64,000 nucleotides of DNA from Malania oleifera (taxonomy: Eukaryota > Streptophyta > Magnoliopsida > Santalales > Ximeniaceae): contig NC_080421.1 in assembly GCF_029873635.1 (NCBI RefSeq), positions 434,001-498,000 of the forward strand. Direction: 5' to 3'. Each line of letters opens with the position of its first letter. The first letter of the stretch is position 1. A program made the position numbers and the translations under genes. Shown here piece after piece: positions 11,097 to 22,958 of this stretch. A model generated the notes under the pieces. That model saw only the letters and a program-made list of their open reading frames with translations. It did not search any database and had not been told where the DNA came from.

Positions 11097-11517
11097 AAAT
11101 CCCACTAGGTGAAGTCAACTACATAAATCCTTTTTTGCTAATTTACACGATCACGAACAATTTCCTCTAACAAATTCATGGCTATTAAATACTTACCATC
11201 TTATTCCATGTTATTTTAGGACCACACCAACTACTACTACCCCTCGCAGTAACAAGTTCACTCCTCACTGTTACATTGTTTGGCCTACATTGTGGATGCT
11301 CAAACCATCTAAGTTTTCTCTCCCTTATCTTCTACAGGAACTACGCCTAACCACAAATATGTTACATTCCTTAGTTTATCTTTTAATATTATATCACTCA
11401 TCTAGCTTAAAAATATCATCTCAATAACTTTTACTTTTTTGATATATTATTTCTTAGTCACCCAACATTTAGATCCATATAGGCATATAGCATAGCTAGT
11501 CTTACAGCCATCCTATA
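11097..11517 (-). mobile_element. RTE-1 LINE, 3' end segment
   Basis: Minus-strand 3' end of an RTE-clade LINE. Plus-strand reads aagcctaaaatcccactaggtg, matching the complement of the terminal segment of the full RTE at 39629-42847 (ccacttagtgggactaaggctt). Similarity runs inward to the block encoding the region upstream of the C-terminus (near 42410 of the full copy), where a solo LTR interrupts it. RTE-1 resumes at 13746. Confidence 0.75.
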
Positions 11518-13745
11518 TGTTGTGCAAATCAATGCGCAGCGGAAACAAACAATCTCACAATGCTGCACTCAATAGTGAATTATACAAAAAAAACACAATC
11601 ACGTAGATTATATGAAAACAATAAAACAATGAAACAAAGAATTATGTGGTTCGGCAATGCCTACATCCACAGGAGCAAACGACAATTTTTTTCATTAACT
11701 TCTGTCTAAAGACATGAACATTACAGAGTTGCAACATATACCATGTATATATAACCCTCTCGGAGGTTTTCCCCCCAAAACCCAACCCATACAACTTCTG
11801 AAATTCAAAATTCAAAAACCAATGCTGAGTTACCGAGCCAAATCGTCGACGGTTTAATATAGAGACCAAACAGTCGAAGTGATGTAGGATGAGGGAGCGT
11901 GACCTAGTCCTACTTGATTCAACCCTCACAAGCAAGCATACACACTCAAGACACTTTAAATTAAGAATTCAGTTACCCAAACATAAACACAATAAACCAT
12001 GCTATATTTCACATGTTCCGGGATTTTGAAAAGGTGTATGATGTTGTTCAGAGATAAGTCCCAAGAGTTCTTTCACAAAGATATTAGTTAAATGCGAAAA
12101 GATGCTATTTCAATATTTCAAGAATAAAATTCTAAGTTTAGCATAGCAATATTCCCAGAATTAATTTAAAGCTACCAAGTATCAATATTGTAATCTTTAT
12201 GGCTCAAATGTGCTCTTCAAAACATGAAAGCTCAAAGTTTCAAGCATGGGATTACATAAGGTTAAGCAAGGACTCAATCAGCGTGAAATAACATTGAAAC
12301 TTAAGATTCTAGGTGACTATAGTCGACTGGGCTTCAGAGTCAGTTGTCTGTCTGAATTTTAAGCAGAATTCCTGAGAGTTAGTGGCAGGTTAGTCGACTG
12401 ACCATCAGTGTCAGTCTCCTGGCTCAGGTTAGTCTACTGACCGTCAGGGTTAGTAGCCTGACCTGCTACGGGTTTAATTAAAAAATGCAAGGATTTAAGG
12501 CTATTTCTCAACTAAAGGTTATGGGGATTCAAACAAGGGTTCTCAAGCAATTCAAGGGTTAAATAAAAGAACAATCTTACCAAAGAAAATCGTTGAATGA
12601 CTTATTTTGATTCACCACAAACTCGGAACACACCAAAGAATTCCTTGGAACAAGTTGTAGTACAATGAAAGTAGTAAACTGTTGTTGATGTGTAATAGTC
12701 CAAACGAATGCTGATTTTACCAATAACTAGGAAGGATGATTTGACGATAGTCTACAAAAGTTAGAACACGTCTATAATCCTTCGTGCACACTTTCAAATA
12801 TGGATATGTATGCAGCAATGAAATGGTGGATTGTTGGCTGTGTGGGAGTTACTTGGTTGTGGCCGTGTGGGTGATGGATGGAGGTCGTGAAAGTGGGATA
12901 GGAATGGAGTCGTTGGATAGGATCGTGGTCTCTCACCACTTGATCTCCGGGGAGAACGATTGTAGCCTCTCACCACTCAATCACAAGGATCGGAACAAAG
13001 CTTAGACAAGCTTCACAAAGACAAAGTATTTTAATTCAATATCAATATATTCTCTTTGGGTGGCTGCTTCTTACAATGATACATGACATACTTATAGACT
13101 TAACAAGGGGAAGGGGAAAGACACAACAATAACTAGCTAAGTTAGCATGGGGGGACAAAAACTAAACACACTAACAATTCCCATACAAGCATGGGGGACA
13201 AAATCAATACAACACAACTTTCAAACGCAATAAATAGTTCAACTTACAAGACATATTAAATACACTCTCATGCAAGCTAAGTTGACTCAAACTTATTACA
13301 ACTTAAATATGAAGCATATGCTTATGTAGGCCCAAACCATGTGGGGCCCATATGGAGCCATGCGCGGCCCACAAGTTAGTGTGGGACCCACGAAGGGTCT
13401 TGAACTCGGACTTGCTGTGGCATCTCTACTCAAGTCTTTCTCACAAGCATCTACAAAATAATTATGAGCCGATGTGGACATATGGGGGTCGTCCATGTGT
13501 CAGCATATCATCAAAGGAAATGTGGACATCTGAAGGTCGTCAACGTGTCACAATGTCTGAAAATGACATAGGTAGGGCATGTTGATCCCCATCACGAAGT
13601 AACAACACCAAAACAGTCGATTGTTTCTTATCATCCTAACAAAACCGTTGAATGGTTTGCTCCAGCAAACCTCAACTGCTGTTTTCTACCATGTTTTCTC
13701 ATTGTACATGCATTCCACTCAACATATGAGTCATATATTACAACA
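11518..13745 (-). mobile_element. Solo LTR of the copia-2 family, itself interrupted
   Basis: Starts TGTTGTGCAAATC and shares gtggttcggcaatgcctacatccac with copia-2 LTRs. It ends at about 13745 in ...ttacaaca. Flanks ctata (11513-11517) and ctaaa (13746-13750) form a 4/5 target duplication, and RTE-1 sequence continues on both sides. Removing the nested insert at 11884-13607 leaves about 500 bp, close to the 551-bp copia-2 LTR. No internal domain remains, so it is a solo LTR from LTR-LTR recombination. Confidence 0.65.
11884..13607. mobile_element. LTR-like non-coding insert inside the solo LTR
   Basis: About 1.72 kb placed between two matching pieces (accaaacagtcga at the left, accaaaacagtcga at the right). 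No protein domain is recognisable. A 73-codon frame at 12784-13005 and its antisense have no known motif. It contains three related blocks around gtcgactga at 12310-12470. Its distal part (13020-13350) resembles the copia-1 filler at 3117-3775. Probably a diverged LTR; exact ends are uncertain. Confidence 0.45.
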
Positions 13746-14944
13746 CTAAAGAACTTTCCTTTTAATTTTAAGTGTATTCTACGATCACACAACACATTTG
13801 AAGTACTTCTCCATTTTACCCAATTTGCTTTAACTCCATGCATTATATCTTCTTCAATTTTTCCATTAACTTGCATAATAGATCTAAGGTATTGAAATCA
13901 ACTAGTGTTACTGATCTCTTGACCACCAAGTTCAACATTTTCCTAAATATTCCTCCAATGAAGACTAAAGTTACACTTCATATATTTTGTTTCATTTCTA
14001 CTTATCCTAAAATCTTTAGATTCTAAAATTTCAATCCATAATTCTAACTTAGGTTCTACTCTACCCTTAGTTTCATCAAACAAGACAATATCATCTACAA
14101 ATAACATACACCATGGAACCTCATTTTGGATACTCTTACTAAGTTTATCCATCACTAGAGCAAAAAAAATAAGGGTTCAAATCAGATCCTTGACATACAG
14201 CTATTGTGATTGGAAATTCCCTAGCCTCTCCACCATTACTCCATCATACATATCTTTAATAACATTAGTATACATACTACACATGCCTTTTTTTTCTAAA
14301 ACCTACCATAGAACTTCCCTAGGTACCCTATCGTATGCTTTCTAAGTCAATAAAAATCATATACAAGTCTATTTGCTTTTCCCTAAACTTTTTCATTGAT
14401 CTTTCTTAAAAGATATAACTTTTTTGGTAGATCTCCCAAATATAAAACCAAATTGATTTTTTAAGAACCTCATCTAAGCTTAATCTTTTTTAACTACCCT
14501 TTCCTCCAATTACATTTGCATGAATCATAAGTTTAATTCCCCAATAGTTATTACAATTTTGAATATCTCCTTTATTTTTGCATATAGGTATTTTCATGTT
14601 GTTCCACCATTCGTCAAGAATTTTCTTAGTTTTTGTAATTGTGCTAAATAAATTAATTAGCCATCTAATTCCATTGTCACCCTAGGCATTTTCAAATTGC
14701 AATAAAGATGTTATCTAGTAGAAACTTAACTTCACTAACTCTAATTTTGCAAATAAATCTCATACTTTTAGCCTTTTCCTCATTTGTCGATTCTAAATTT
14801 AAGTCTTCTACTTGGTTTTCATTAAATAGCTTACTAAGTAACTTTTTCCACCTTTCTTTTATATCTTCTTCCTTAACCAAAACAAAATATCATCCCTACT
14901 TTTTATACATTTTACATTACTTAAGTCATTGTTCTTTCTTTGTC
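13746..14944 (-). pseudogene. RTE-1 LINE reverse transcriptase remnant
   Basis: Continuation of RTE-1 after the solo LTR. Minus-strand pieces: C-terminal block near 13750-13890 (KLKGKFF and VNGKIEEDIMHGVKANWVKW), the RT catalytic region at 13943-14155 with VPWCMLFVDDIVLFDE (FVDD, normally FADD), and the upstream RT/linker region at 14692-14880 (EEDIKERWKKLLSKLFNENQVEDLNLE). Frames change many times and it is 5' truncated. The intact protein would be an endonuclease-RT that primes on nicked chromosomal DNA. Confidence 0.8.
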
Positions 14945-15625
14945 TAGCTCTAGCAAGCTTAAATATGTCTCTTTCCCCTTCTTTTGTATCTAATCTAGCA
15001 TATAATTATTAAACGACCTATGCTTAGCATGCATCTTTTCTCACCTATTGTGCATGCTTTTATTATTTGAATTGATGTAGGTTTCTTGATTTTAGGTTGC
15101 TAACTAACCCAATCCCAACAACAACAACAACAAACCAAGCCTTAATTTATCTTTTAATGTTATTTTGCTCATTCACCTTAGCACTCTCATTTCTTCAACT
15201 TTTACTTTTTGGATATGTTGTTAGTAAGTTGCTCGACATTCTAATCCGTATCGCATATATGGTCCTTTAGCCATTCTATAAGCTCTAGCAAGCTTAAATA
15301 AGTCTCTTTCCCCTTCTTTTGTGTCTAATCTAGCATACAATTATTAAATGATCTATATTTAGCACAACCTTTTTTGCATCTTTTCTTGCCTCTTGTGCAT
15401 GCTTTATTATTTGAATTGATGTGAGTTGCTTTATTTTAGGTTGTTATCTAATCCAGGCCCAACAACAACAACAAAAAACCAAGTCTTAATTTATCTTTTA
15501 ATGTTATTCCGCTCATCCGCATCAACATTCTCATTTCTACAACTTTTCCTTTTTGGATATGTTGTTTGTTAGTTGCTCGACATTCTAATATGTATAGCAT
15601 ATATGGTCCTTTGGCCGTTCTATAA
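14945..15625. repeat. Tandem duplication of an RTE-derived segment (2 x about 338 bp)
   Basis: Copy A 14945-15282 and copy B 15283-15625 both start gctctagcaagcttaaata, both pass through a catgcttt-attatttgaattgatgt block and a caacaacaacaa run, and both end in catatatggtccttt-gcc-ttctata. Each copy contains the junction of two RTE pieces, so the duplication followed assembly of that chimera. Confidence 0.75.
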
Positions 15626-16110
15626 AACTTTCTTTTAATTGTAAGTGTATTCTACGATCACATAACATGCCCGAAGGACTTCTCTATTTTACTGAACCTG
15701 CTTTAACTCTATATATTACGTCTTTTTTGGATTTCTCCTCTAGCTCGTATGATAGATCCAAGGCATCAAAATCTAGTAGTGCTATTAATTTCTTGTCCAT
15801 CAAGTTTCTATTTTCTCCAATATACCTCTGACTGAAATTACATTCCATATATTTGTCTTATTTCTACTTATCCTAAAACCTCTAAATTTTAAAGCTTCTC
15901 TCCATAATTCTAGCTTACATTCTACTCCACTTCAAGTTTCATCCAATAAAAATATCATGAAACCTCATTTTGAATATTTCAAGGAAGTTCATCCATCACT
16001 AATGCAAGAATATAAGGGCTCAAAGCAGAACCCTTATTGTGATTGGAAATTCCCTAGACTCTCCACCAGTTTCTTAACTAACGCTAGTCATAGACTGCAT
16101 CGTACTTAAC
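15626..16110 (-). mobile_element. RTE-2 LINE fragment
   Basis: Plus-strand text complements the RTE C-terminal region: aaactttcttttaattgtaag, then acatgcccgaaggacttctc, ttgtccatcaagttt, and gtcttatttctacttatcc, in the order seen in RTE-1. No open frame of useful length remains. It fades out near 16110. Confidence 0.65.
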
Positions 16111-16659
16111 TCTATCCCACATATCATTAAAAAAAAAATAAAAAACCCAACTTTTTCATCATTTCAGCATTTCCCATTGTGCAGAAACCATCAATAGTAA
16201 AAAAATGATTGCGACAAAATCTTATTCTTAAAGAGGAAAAAAAAGAAAATATCCTAAATCCCATCATTCAATTACTCTTCAACTCTGATATTATTACAAA
16301 AATGCAATGCCTAATCTAGAAATCACTAACCCTATGATTGAGAGCTTGGAGTACAAGCCTTAGATATAGATTGTATGGATTTGTACAAAATGATGCATTT
16401 GTACAAAATGCAAAGAGTACCTAGAGCCTTGGCATGAAGCATAGGGTGAAGGCACACAACTCACAAACGTAAGCACACATTTATTAAAATTTCCAGTAAA
16501 ATTCCCTACAAGTAGATTCTCACATAGGCAATAATATTCGAATTTTTGAAATATCAAAATATTCAACACTAGAACATAAATTAATACTATTAACACAAAT
16601 TCTCAATAACATGCAATGTCGTTGTCATAAGTTCCATGAAATAGAGTAGGAAACAACAA
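16111..16659. other. Non-coding spacer, nothing recognised
   Basis: AT-rich with A-runs at 16128-16145 and 16200-16245. Small frames only; no domain, no clear repeat end. Confidence 0.4.
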
Positions 16660-17256
16660 CGGTAGCAACAAGCCTCAAGTCTCATTAGGTGGGGTTGGCT
16701 ACATAGATCTTTTTCCACCAATTTACCCATCAAAAGCACTTTCCTCCGCTAGCTTAAGAGCTAATAAGTCCATCCTCACTACCTCATTCCAAGTTATTTT
16801 GGGTCTACCCCTAACCCTTTTAATACCAAAAACAATAACTCACTCCTCTTGACAGGTGTGCTACTTGGCCTACATTTCAAATGTCCAAACCATCTAAGCT
16901 GCCTCTCCTTTATCTTGTCTTCAACTGGTGCTATGCCTATGGTATTGCATATAAGTTCGTTCCTTAATTAATCTTTTAGTGTTATACAACTCATCCACCT
17001 AAACATTTCGAAAACTATTGCCTTTTGTACATGTTTCTTAGATGCCTAACATTTTGACCCATAAAGCATTGTTAGCCTTATAGCTGTCTTATAAAACTCC
17101 TTTTAATTTTAAGAGTATTCTATGATCACACAACACGCTTGACGCACTCCTCCATTTTACCCATCCTGCTTTAGCTCTACGTATCACATCCTCTTCAATA
17201 TCTCCTTCCATCTGCATAATAGATCCAAGTTAACAAAATCTTCTAGTGCCATTTTT
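16660..17256 (-). mobile_element. RTE-3 LINE, 3' segment (piece 1 of 3)
   Basis: Plus strand reads caacaagcctcaagtctcat then taggtggggttggctac, the complement of an RTE 3' end. Similarity runs to ttctagtgcc at 17250, where L1-B interrupts. The same LINE resumes at 18419 and again at 28293, so these three pieces are one insertion spread over 12 kb. Confidence 0.8.
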
Positions 17257-18418
17257 ATTTTATTTTTTGATGATAAAAGATGAATTCATTAATAGAATAA
17301 TAATAACATACATCTAGGAGAATAATACATCTCCTTAACAAAGTGTGAAAAATTCAAAAAAAAAAAACCATGAAGGAACAACCTACATACTAAAGAACAA
17401 AAGAGAAAAAAACATCATGAACTACCACTCCAACACAACGCAAATAACGCTGAATATCAGAAAAACTCGCCCCCTTAAAAATCCCTTGTCCCAGACACCA
17501 AAGAGAATCCAAATAATGTATCTTTTCCCAAACCAGCACTTGAGCTGACTTCTTCCCTAGAAAAATGTGCGTGTTATGCTCCATCCACAATCTCCAAAAA
17601 ACTGCGAAAAAAACACATTTCCAAAGCGCTGCCCTTTCCTTTTTTCCTACTAAGTCCAGCAAAAGTCGCTGCCAAATATTCCTCCACCGTATTAGAACTC
17701 ACCCAACATTCACATAAAATTTCAAACAGCTTATTCCAAACACTCCAAGCATAGTAACAATGAATGAACAGATGTGATGATGATTTTAAACCATTAAAGC
17801 AGAGAACACATATGTCTGGAGATATAGCCATCAAAGGTCTCCTAACCTGCAACAAGTTATTGGTATTAATTCTATCAAGCGCAACGAACTGGATAAAAGC
17901 CTTTATTTTGAAGGGGACTTTGGCAAATCTAGGGTTACCCCTCAAAGGAACCCCAAGTTAGGACAGCGGCCTATCTAGGAAACTACACCCCACCTCAACA
18001 GAAAGCTCCCTAACATTCTCAACAGCCATGTTGATTGTCACGATACCATTCTTACTCATATTATTCTTAAGCCCAAAACTTTCTCAAAAATGTGAAGGAG
18101 ACAAAATACTTTTAAAGGATGGTTTAAGATCCTCTATTAAAAAGATAGTATCAGCGGCAAACTAAAGGCGTGAAACCTTTACCCCCTCTCTCCTCACTTC
18201 CAAGCCTTTCACTAAACCTCTATCCACTGCCCCCTCCACCATCCTACTAAAAGACAGCCACTAGAACAAACAAAAAGGGGAAAAGAGGGTCTCCTTGCCT
18301 AATCCCTCTCGTAGTCTTAAACTAAGATTTAGACTCACCATTTACTAATACCAAGTAACTCACATTAAGCAAACAGCCTCTAATCCAATGCCGCCATCTC
18401 TCTCCAAACCCCTTCCTA
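17257..18418 (-). mobile_element. L1-B: 5'-truncated L1 LINE nested in RTE-3
   Basis: Minus-strand L1 3' half. The poly-A tail complement lies near 17257-17276. The zinc-finger (zf-RVT) end is at 17574-17945, with INTNNLLQVRRPL and CVLCFNGLKSSSHLFIHC (C-x2-C...H...H pattern), and RT remnants lie at 18000-18410. Flanks ctagtgccattttt (17243-17256) and ctagtgttttta (18419-18430) form an imperfect target duplication, and RTE-3 continues on both sides. Coding frames are broken. Confidence 0.82.
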
Positions 18419-18515
18419 CTAGTGTTTTTAATCTCTTGATTATCAAGTTTAATCTTATCTTCAATACTCCTCTTTTCGTCATTGAAATTACATTTCATAT
18501 ATTTTGTCTTATTTC
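18419..18515 (-). mobile_element. RTE-3 LINE (piece 2 of 3)
   Basis: Short stretch (tctcttgattatcaagttt, cattgaaattacatttcat, ttttgtcttatttc) that fits exactly between pieces 1 and 3 of the same RTE copy when compared with RTE-1 and RTE-2. Confidence 0.75.
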
Positions 18516-18707
18516 ATATAATTTAGGATCGAGAATACATGGTTAGATCATGGCTCCTTTCAAACCTTAAAAAGGGATTTGTGGAGTGGGGATGTGGAAA
18601 GGGGTTGGGAGGGGTTCAGATTTATGAAAAAGTTAAAAGAGGTAGAAAGAAAAACTGAAAGTGTGGAATAGAGAGGTGTTTGGAGATATTAGGGTTAAAA
18701 AGTCTAC
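18516..18707 (+). mobile_element. L1-A LINE, 5' piece
   Basis: Plus-strand L1 RT-upstream segment. In translation it includes FMKKLKEVERKTESV and a VFGDIRVKKS-like stretch, seen also in L1-C (VFGDFRFRKAS). Element is 5' truncated. It is interrupted at 18707 by a solo LTR and continues at 20435. Confidence 0.7.
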
Positions 18708-20434
18708 TGATTACATGCCTAAATTGCTTAATTACGTGTTTTAATTCATGCATTGAGGATTATATTTTTAATTAAATGCCTACTTATTCTCAATATTTTA
18801 ACATTGTATTCTATTTATAATATTTGGGTTTTATTGAGTAATTTATGAATTCTTGGTATTTTTTATTGCAGGGCAACTATTGGAAGCTAAAAACCGACAC
18901 TACTTCGTAATCTGTGCGTAACTTTCTCATCTGAGCCCCAATCAAAACGATTCAAAATGTTGTGGAAAGCCGAGAAAGTGCTCTACAACTTTCGTGTTTT
19001 GAGCTTTGAAAGATACGGGCTTTAGGACTGTCAAACTCGGGCTTGTTCGCCGGAAAACAAAAAAAGGAAAAAAGGAAGAAATAAAGAAAGAAAATAAATA
19101 AATAAATATATATATATATATATATAAATTGGGTTGATTTGGCCCAACCATGCAGTCGGGTCCTCTTCCTCCGTGCGCTAGGTAGGGCTGCTTTCCAAGA
19201 GCCTTCAAATTAATTTTTTTCTCTCCTTCCCAGCTAGCACCCTCTCCCTCTCTTCCCTTCTCTCTTCTCTTCCTCTGTTTCTCTCCTCTGTTCCTTTCCC
19301 TTCTCTCCTTCTCGAGCCTCACTCTTCTCTCTCAACACTCTTCTCGGCTCTCTCTCTTAACTCTCCGTTTCCCTTCCTCTCTCTCTCTCTCCCTCTCTTT
19401 TCTTCCTTTCTTTCTTTACTCTCCCTGCTGCTGTCCTGAAACCCAAGAAGTCCCCCCTTTCCTGCTGCTGTGCTCTTCCACTGTCCAAGGTGCTGCCCCT
19501 GTTGCTCTTGTTCCCTGCTGCTGAAGACTCACATGGCTGCTGCTTGCTCATCCGTGCTGCTGAAGAGAATAACCCGAGAGCCTCCTTGTAGAGGCTGCTA
19601 CCTGCTACGACCAGCAATCCTCTCTCTCTCTCTTTTTCTTTCCCTCACTCTTTCCTTATTCTTGCTCTTAAATATTTGAATGTTTATTGTTAATTTTCAG
19701 TAAAATTTCTATTCAAGTTTTGAACTTTTGAAATTTTTGTTGGGTGATAATTATTAAAGTTTATTTATTTTTCTTTCTCTTCTCAATTAATATTAGTATT
19801 AGATTTAATTTCTGCTTGAATTATTTTTTTATTATTGATTAAAGTTCAGATTTATCTCTAAAAATGAAAAAAGAAAAAAAAAAATCTTCTTTAAGAATTA
19901 ACTTTTGTTGGGTTATATTTAATTTAATTTCGGTTTAATTAAAATCTGAATTTTTATCATGTTTCCGTTTATTGTTTAGTTGTTAAACTTTTAATTTTGG
20001 TTCAAGTTCATCATTGCATTAAAATTTTGGTTTTTGTTTTGAGTTTGTTTTTGATTGAGTTTTTTTCTTAATTACATGCTTAAGTTTTTGCTTAAAGTTA
20101 TTGTCTTTAGTCTTTTTCTGAAGTTCAAACATGGGTTTTAATTCTTGCTTGGCTTATTAAACGTAGGATTTCTGTTTCTCATTGTTAAATTTAGTGCGTG
20201 TTAGGATTCATAGTTTAAATTTCAGTCATCAAAAGAAATCCCAAACATCCCGGAAAACCCGAATCTGAACTATGTTCAGTGACCTTTTTGTTTCTTATTT
20301 TCTGTTGGAATTACGTAAAATTGGAATTAAACTGCATTCTCTGAAGAGACAATCTGGCCCTTGGGCTAAGTATTACACAACTAAACTCCTATACTTGGAA
20401 TAGCTTCCGAGTAGCTCATTTTTCGAGTGAGTCA
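18708..20434. mobile_element. Solo LTR, 1727 bp, perfect TCTAC target duplication
   Basis: Starts TGATTACATGCC, ends GAGTGAGTCA, flanked by tctac at 18703-18707 and 20435-20439. L1-A coding sense continues directly across it. It holds no protein domain; it has a pyrimidine-rich tract at 19200-19450, a (TA)n run near 19106-19126, and a conserved end block gggctaagtattacacaac then aactcctatacttgg. Related sequence is at 31217-34490. Probably the long LTR of a Ty3/gypsy-type element, an inference from length and end structure. Confidence 0.82.
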
Positions 20435-22687
20435 TCTACGGTTCTAAGAGATTTGGAGGAGTTTGAAAGGAAGGAGTGGCCCTTTCAAGGGAGGAAGAGG
20501 TTAAAAGGGTTTCTCTAAAAAATGAATTGGAAGAGCCGAACTTTAAGGAAATGAGAAGTTGGAGGCAAAACATGAAGTTTAAAAAGGTTTGAGATGGCGA
20601 TTGTATTCTAGATTTTTTCATAGAATGGCCAACGGAAAAATGAGAAATAATTTGACAAAGGAGATGGAGGTGTATAGGGGGGTTATTATAATGCATTCTA
20701 ATAGAATTGCTTCTGAGATCACTAATTTTTATTATAATTTGTATTCCGAGGAGGATGAGAGTAGACTGATGGTGGACGGATTGAAGTGGAGTCCATTGCT
20801 TGTTGATAGGATACTCTGGTTAGAGAAACCTTTTGAGGAAGAGGAAGTTAGGGCTACAGTTTTTGGAATGGAGAGGGATAAAGCTCCTGGTTTTGGATGG
20901 TTTTAATTTAGCCTTTTATCAAGATTATTGGACAGTAATGAAGAATGACCTAATAAAGGTTTTTAATGAATTCAATTAGAATGGGATTTTAAGTAAGAGA
21001 AATTTTAATTCTACTATTATCACTTTGGTGCCAAAGAAAAATAGGTCCATCAAGATTTCTAATTATAGACCGAATAGCTTAGTTTCTAGTGTTTATAAAA
21101 TCACTAAAGTGCTACCTAATAGGTTAAGTGCGGTGCCTGCTAAGACTATTTCTAAGGCCCAGAGTGCACTTGTGGAGGGAAGACAGATTGTGGATGCAAT
21201 CTAATTGCAAATGAAACTGTTGTGGAAATTAGGAGGATGAAGAAGGAGCTTGTTTTTAAGTTGAATTTTGAAAAAGCTTACAATAGAGTGAGCTGGAACT
21301 TTTTGGATAAGATTTTAGTGAGGATGGGGTTTGGAGAATGATGGCGTAAATGGATGAAAGGTTGTATGTCTAATGTGACTTTTGCAGTGATAATGAATGG
21401 CAAACCTAAATCTTGGTTTAGGGCCACGAGGGGGATTAGACAAGGGGATCCTCTTTCTTCGTTTTTGTTTGTGTTAGTGGCTAATGTTTTGAGTAGGTTG
21501 GTTGATAGGGCGGCGGATAAAGAATTAGTGAAAGGTCTTAAAGTGGGCAGGGAGGAGATCATGGTGGACACCTTTAGTTTGCAGATGATGCTATCTATTT
21601 CCTGGAGGACCATAAGCCTTATGTCTTAAATATAGTGGGGCTTCTTCAAATTTTTGAAAAGATCTCGGTTTGAAGATTAATATAGGAAAGAGTGCTATTG
21701 CGACTATTAACGTACCTATAGTGTGTTAGGGAAGTTGGTTGTGTTGAGGTGGGGTGGCCGATGTCCTATTTAGGGGAGTAGCTAGTTTTTGGGATCCAGT
21801 GGTGGAGAGTGTCCAAGCATTTAGATAGGTGGAAGGGAGCCCTTTTTTTCTATGGGAAGGAGGATTACTATAATTCAAGCTTGTCTTTCTAGTCTTCCTT
21901 TGTATTTTCTGTCTATTTTAAAAATTCCAATAGGAGTTGCTAGTAAGTTTGAGAGAATTATGAGAGATTTTCTTTGGTCAAGGGTAAGGGGGTTTTAAGG
22001 ATCATTTGGTGAGTTGGGAGGTGGTGTGTAGGTCGTGTAGGACTAATAGAGAGGGTGGTTTGGGTCTTGGAAATTTGGTGTCTAAGAACACGGCTCTTTT
22101 GGCTAAATGGCTTTGGTGGTTCCCATAAAAGGTTTCCTCATTGTGGCACTAAGTTATCAAAATTAAATTTGGACTCGATGGAAATAGGTGGGATTCTAAT
22201 TTGGGTTCTAGATGTTCTTCGGAGAGCCCATGGAAAATTATTTCTCAGATTTACCCTCTCTTTATTTGCCATACCAAATTTGTGATGAGTAAAGGCTACA
22301 ACATTCGTTTTTGGAAAGATCTTTGATTGGGGGATGTTGTTCTGGCCACCTTTTTCCTTGTTTATTTTGTTTGAGCTCAAGGCAAAATGATCACATCTTT
22401 TCTTTTATTTTTATTGTAGATTTAGGTGGTCCTCTACCCTCTTGGGATTTTCATTTTAGGAAAGCCTTGAATGATAGGGAAACTATTGAATTATCTTCTT
22501 TGTTGGTTATGTTGAACAATTGTAGTGTATCTTCTGAGGATGATAGTTGATCTTGGTTGTTGGATTCCTCAAGTGTTTTTTCTTGTATTTCTTTGATTTC
22601 TTGGTTGGCCCCAATTACTTCTTTCCACTCTACAAAGTAATCTGGAAGGTCCAAATCCCCTATAAAATCAAAGCGTTTCTTTGGTTG
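20435..22687 (+). pseudogene. L1-A LINE reverse transcriptase remnant
   Basis: Plus-strand L1 ORF2 remains. 20589-20906 carries an RT N-terminal stretch (ASEITNFYYNLYSEEDES, FEEEEVRATVFGMERDKAPG). Near 21160-21300 there is an EGRQIVDA-like block and LNFEKAYNRVSWNF. 21354-21629 carries GIRQGDPLSSFLFVLVANVL, the conserved RT block before the catalytic Asp pair; the pair itself falls in a frame break. Multiple stops and frameshifts. Copia-3 interrupts it at 22687; the C-terminal zinc-finger part continues at 27674. Confidence 0.85.
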
Positions 22688-22927
22688 TGTCAGATTTCTA
22701 GGGAATAAATTAGGAAATTCTATTTTTTGAATAAAATATAAAATTACTATTTTAGATTCTAATAGTTTTTGTTTCATGTTTTCTAGTCAAGAGATCTACT
22801 GATTTGATTTGCTGATTTTGTGGTGATTTGATTTGCTGATTTGGTGGCCTTCCTCGACTATTTATCTTGTAATCGTGTCTCTTGAAATTCAATAAGAATG
22901 GTTATTCTTCTTCTAAAAAATCCTTCA
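22688..22927 (+). repeat. copia-3 5' LTR
   Basis: TGTCAGATTTCTAGGG to AAATCCTTCA, 240 bp. It is about 57 bp longer than the right LTR; the extra part lies around 22725-22785. The gatttgatttgctgatttt repeats are shared. Confidence 0.88.
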
Positions 22928-22958
22928 TGGTATCAGAGCCTCGTGATCTTTTTCTATT

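Noticed and set aside
12784..13005. 73-codon frame with a Cys/Trp-rich start
   Set aside because: No motif, equally open antisense, sits inside an LTR-like insert.
19357..19679. Frames in the pyrimidine-rich tract (86 and 69 codons)
   Set aside because: Low-complexity Ser/Leu/Arg-rich translations of a CT-rich LTR segment.
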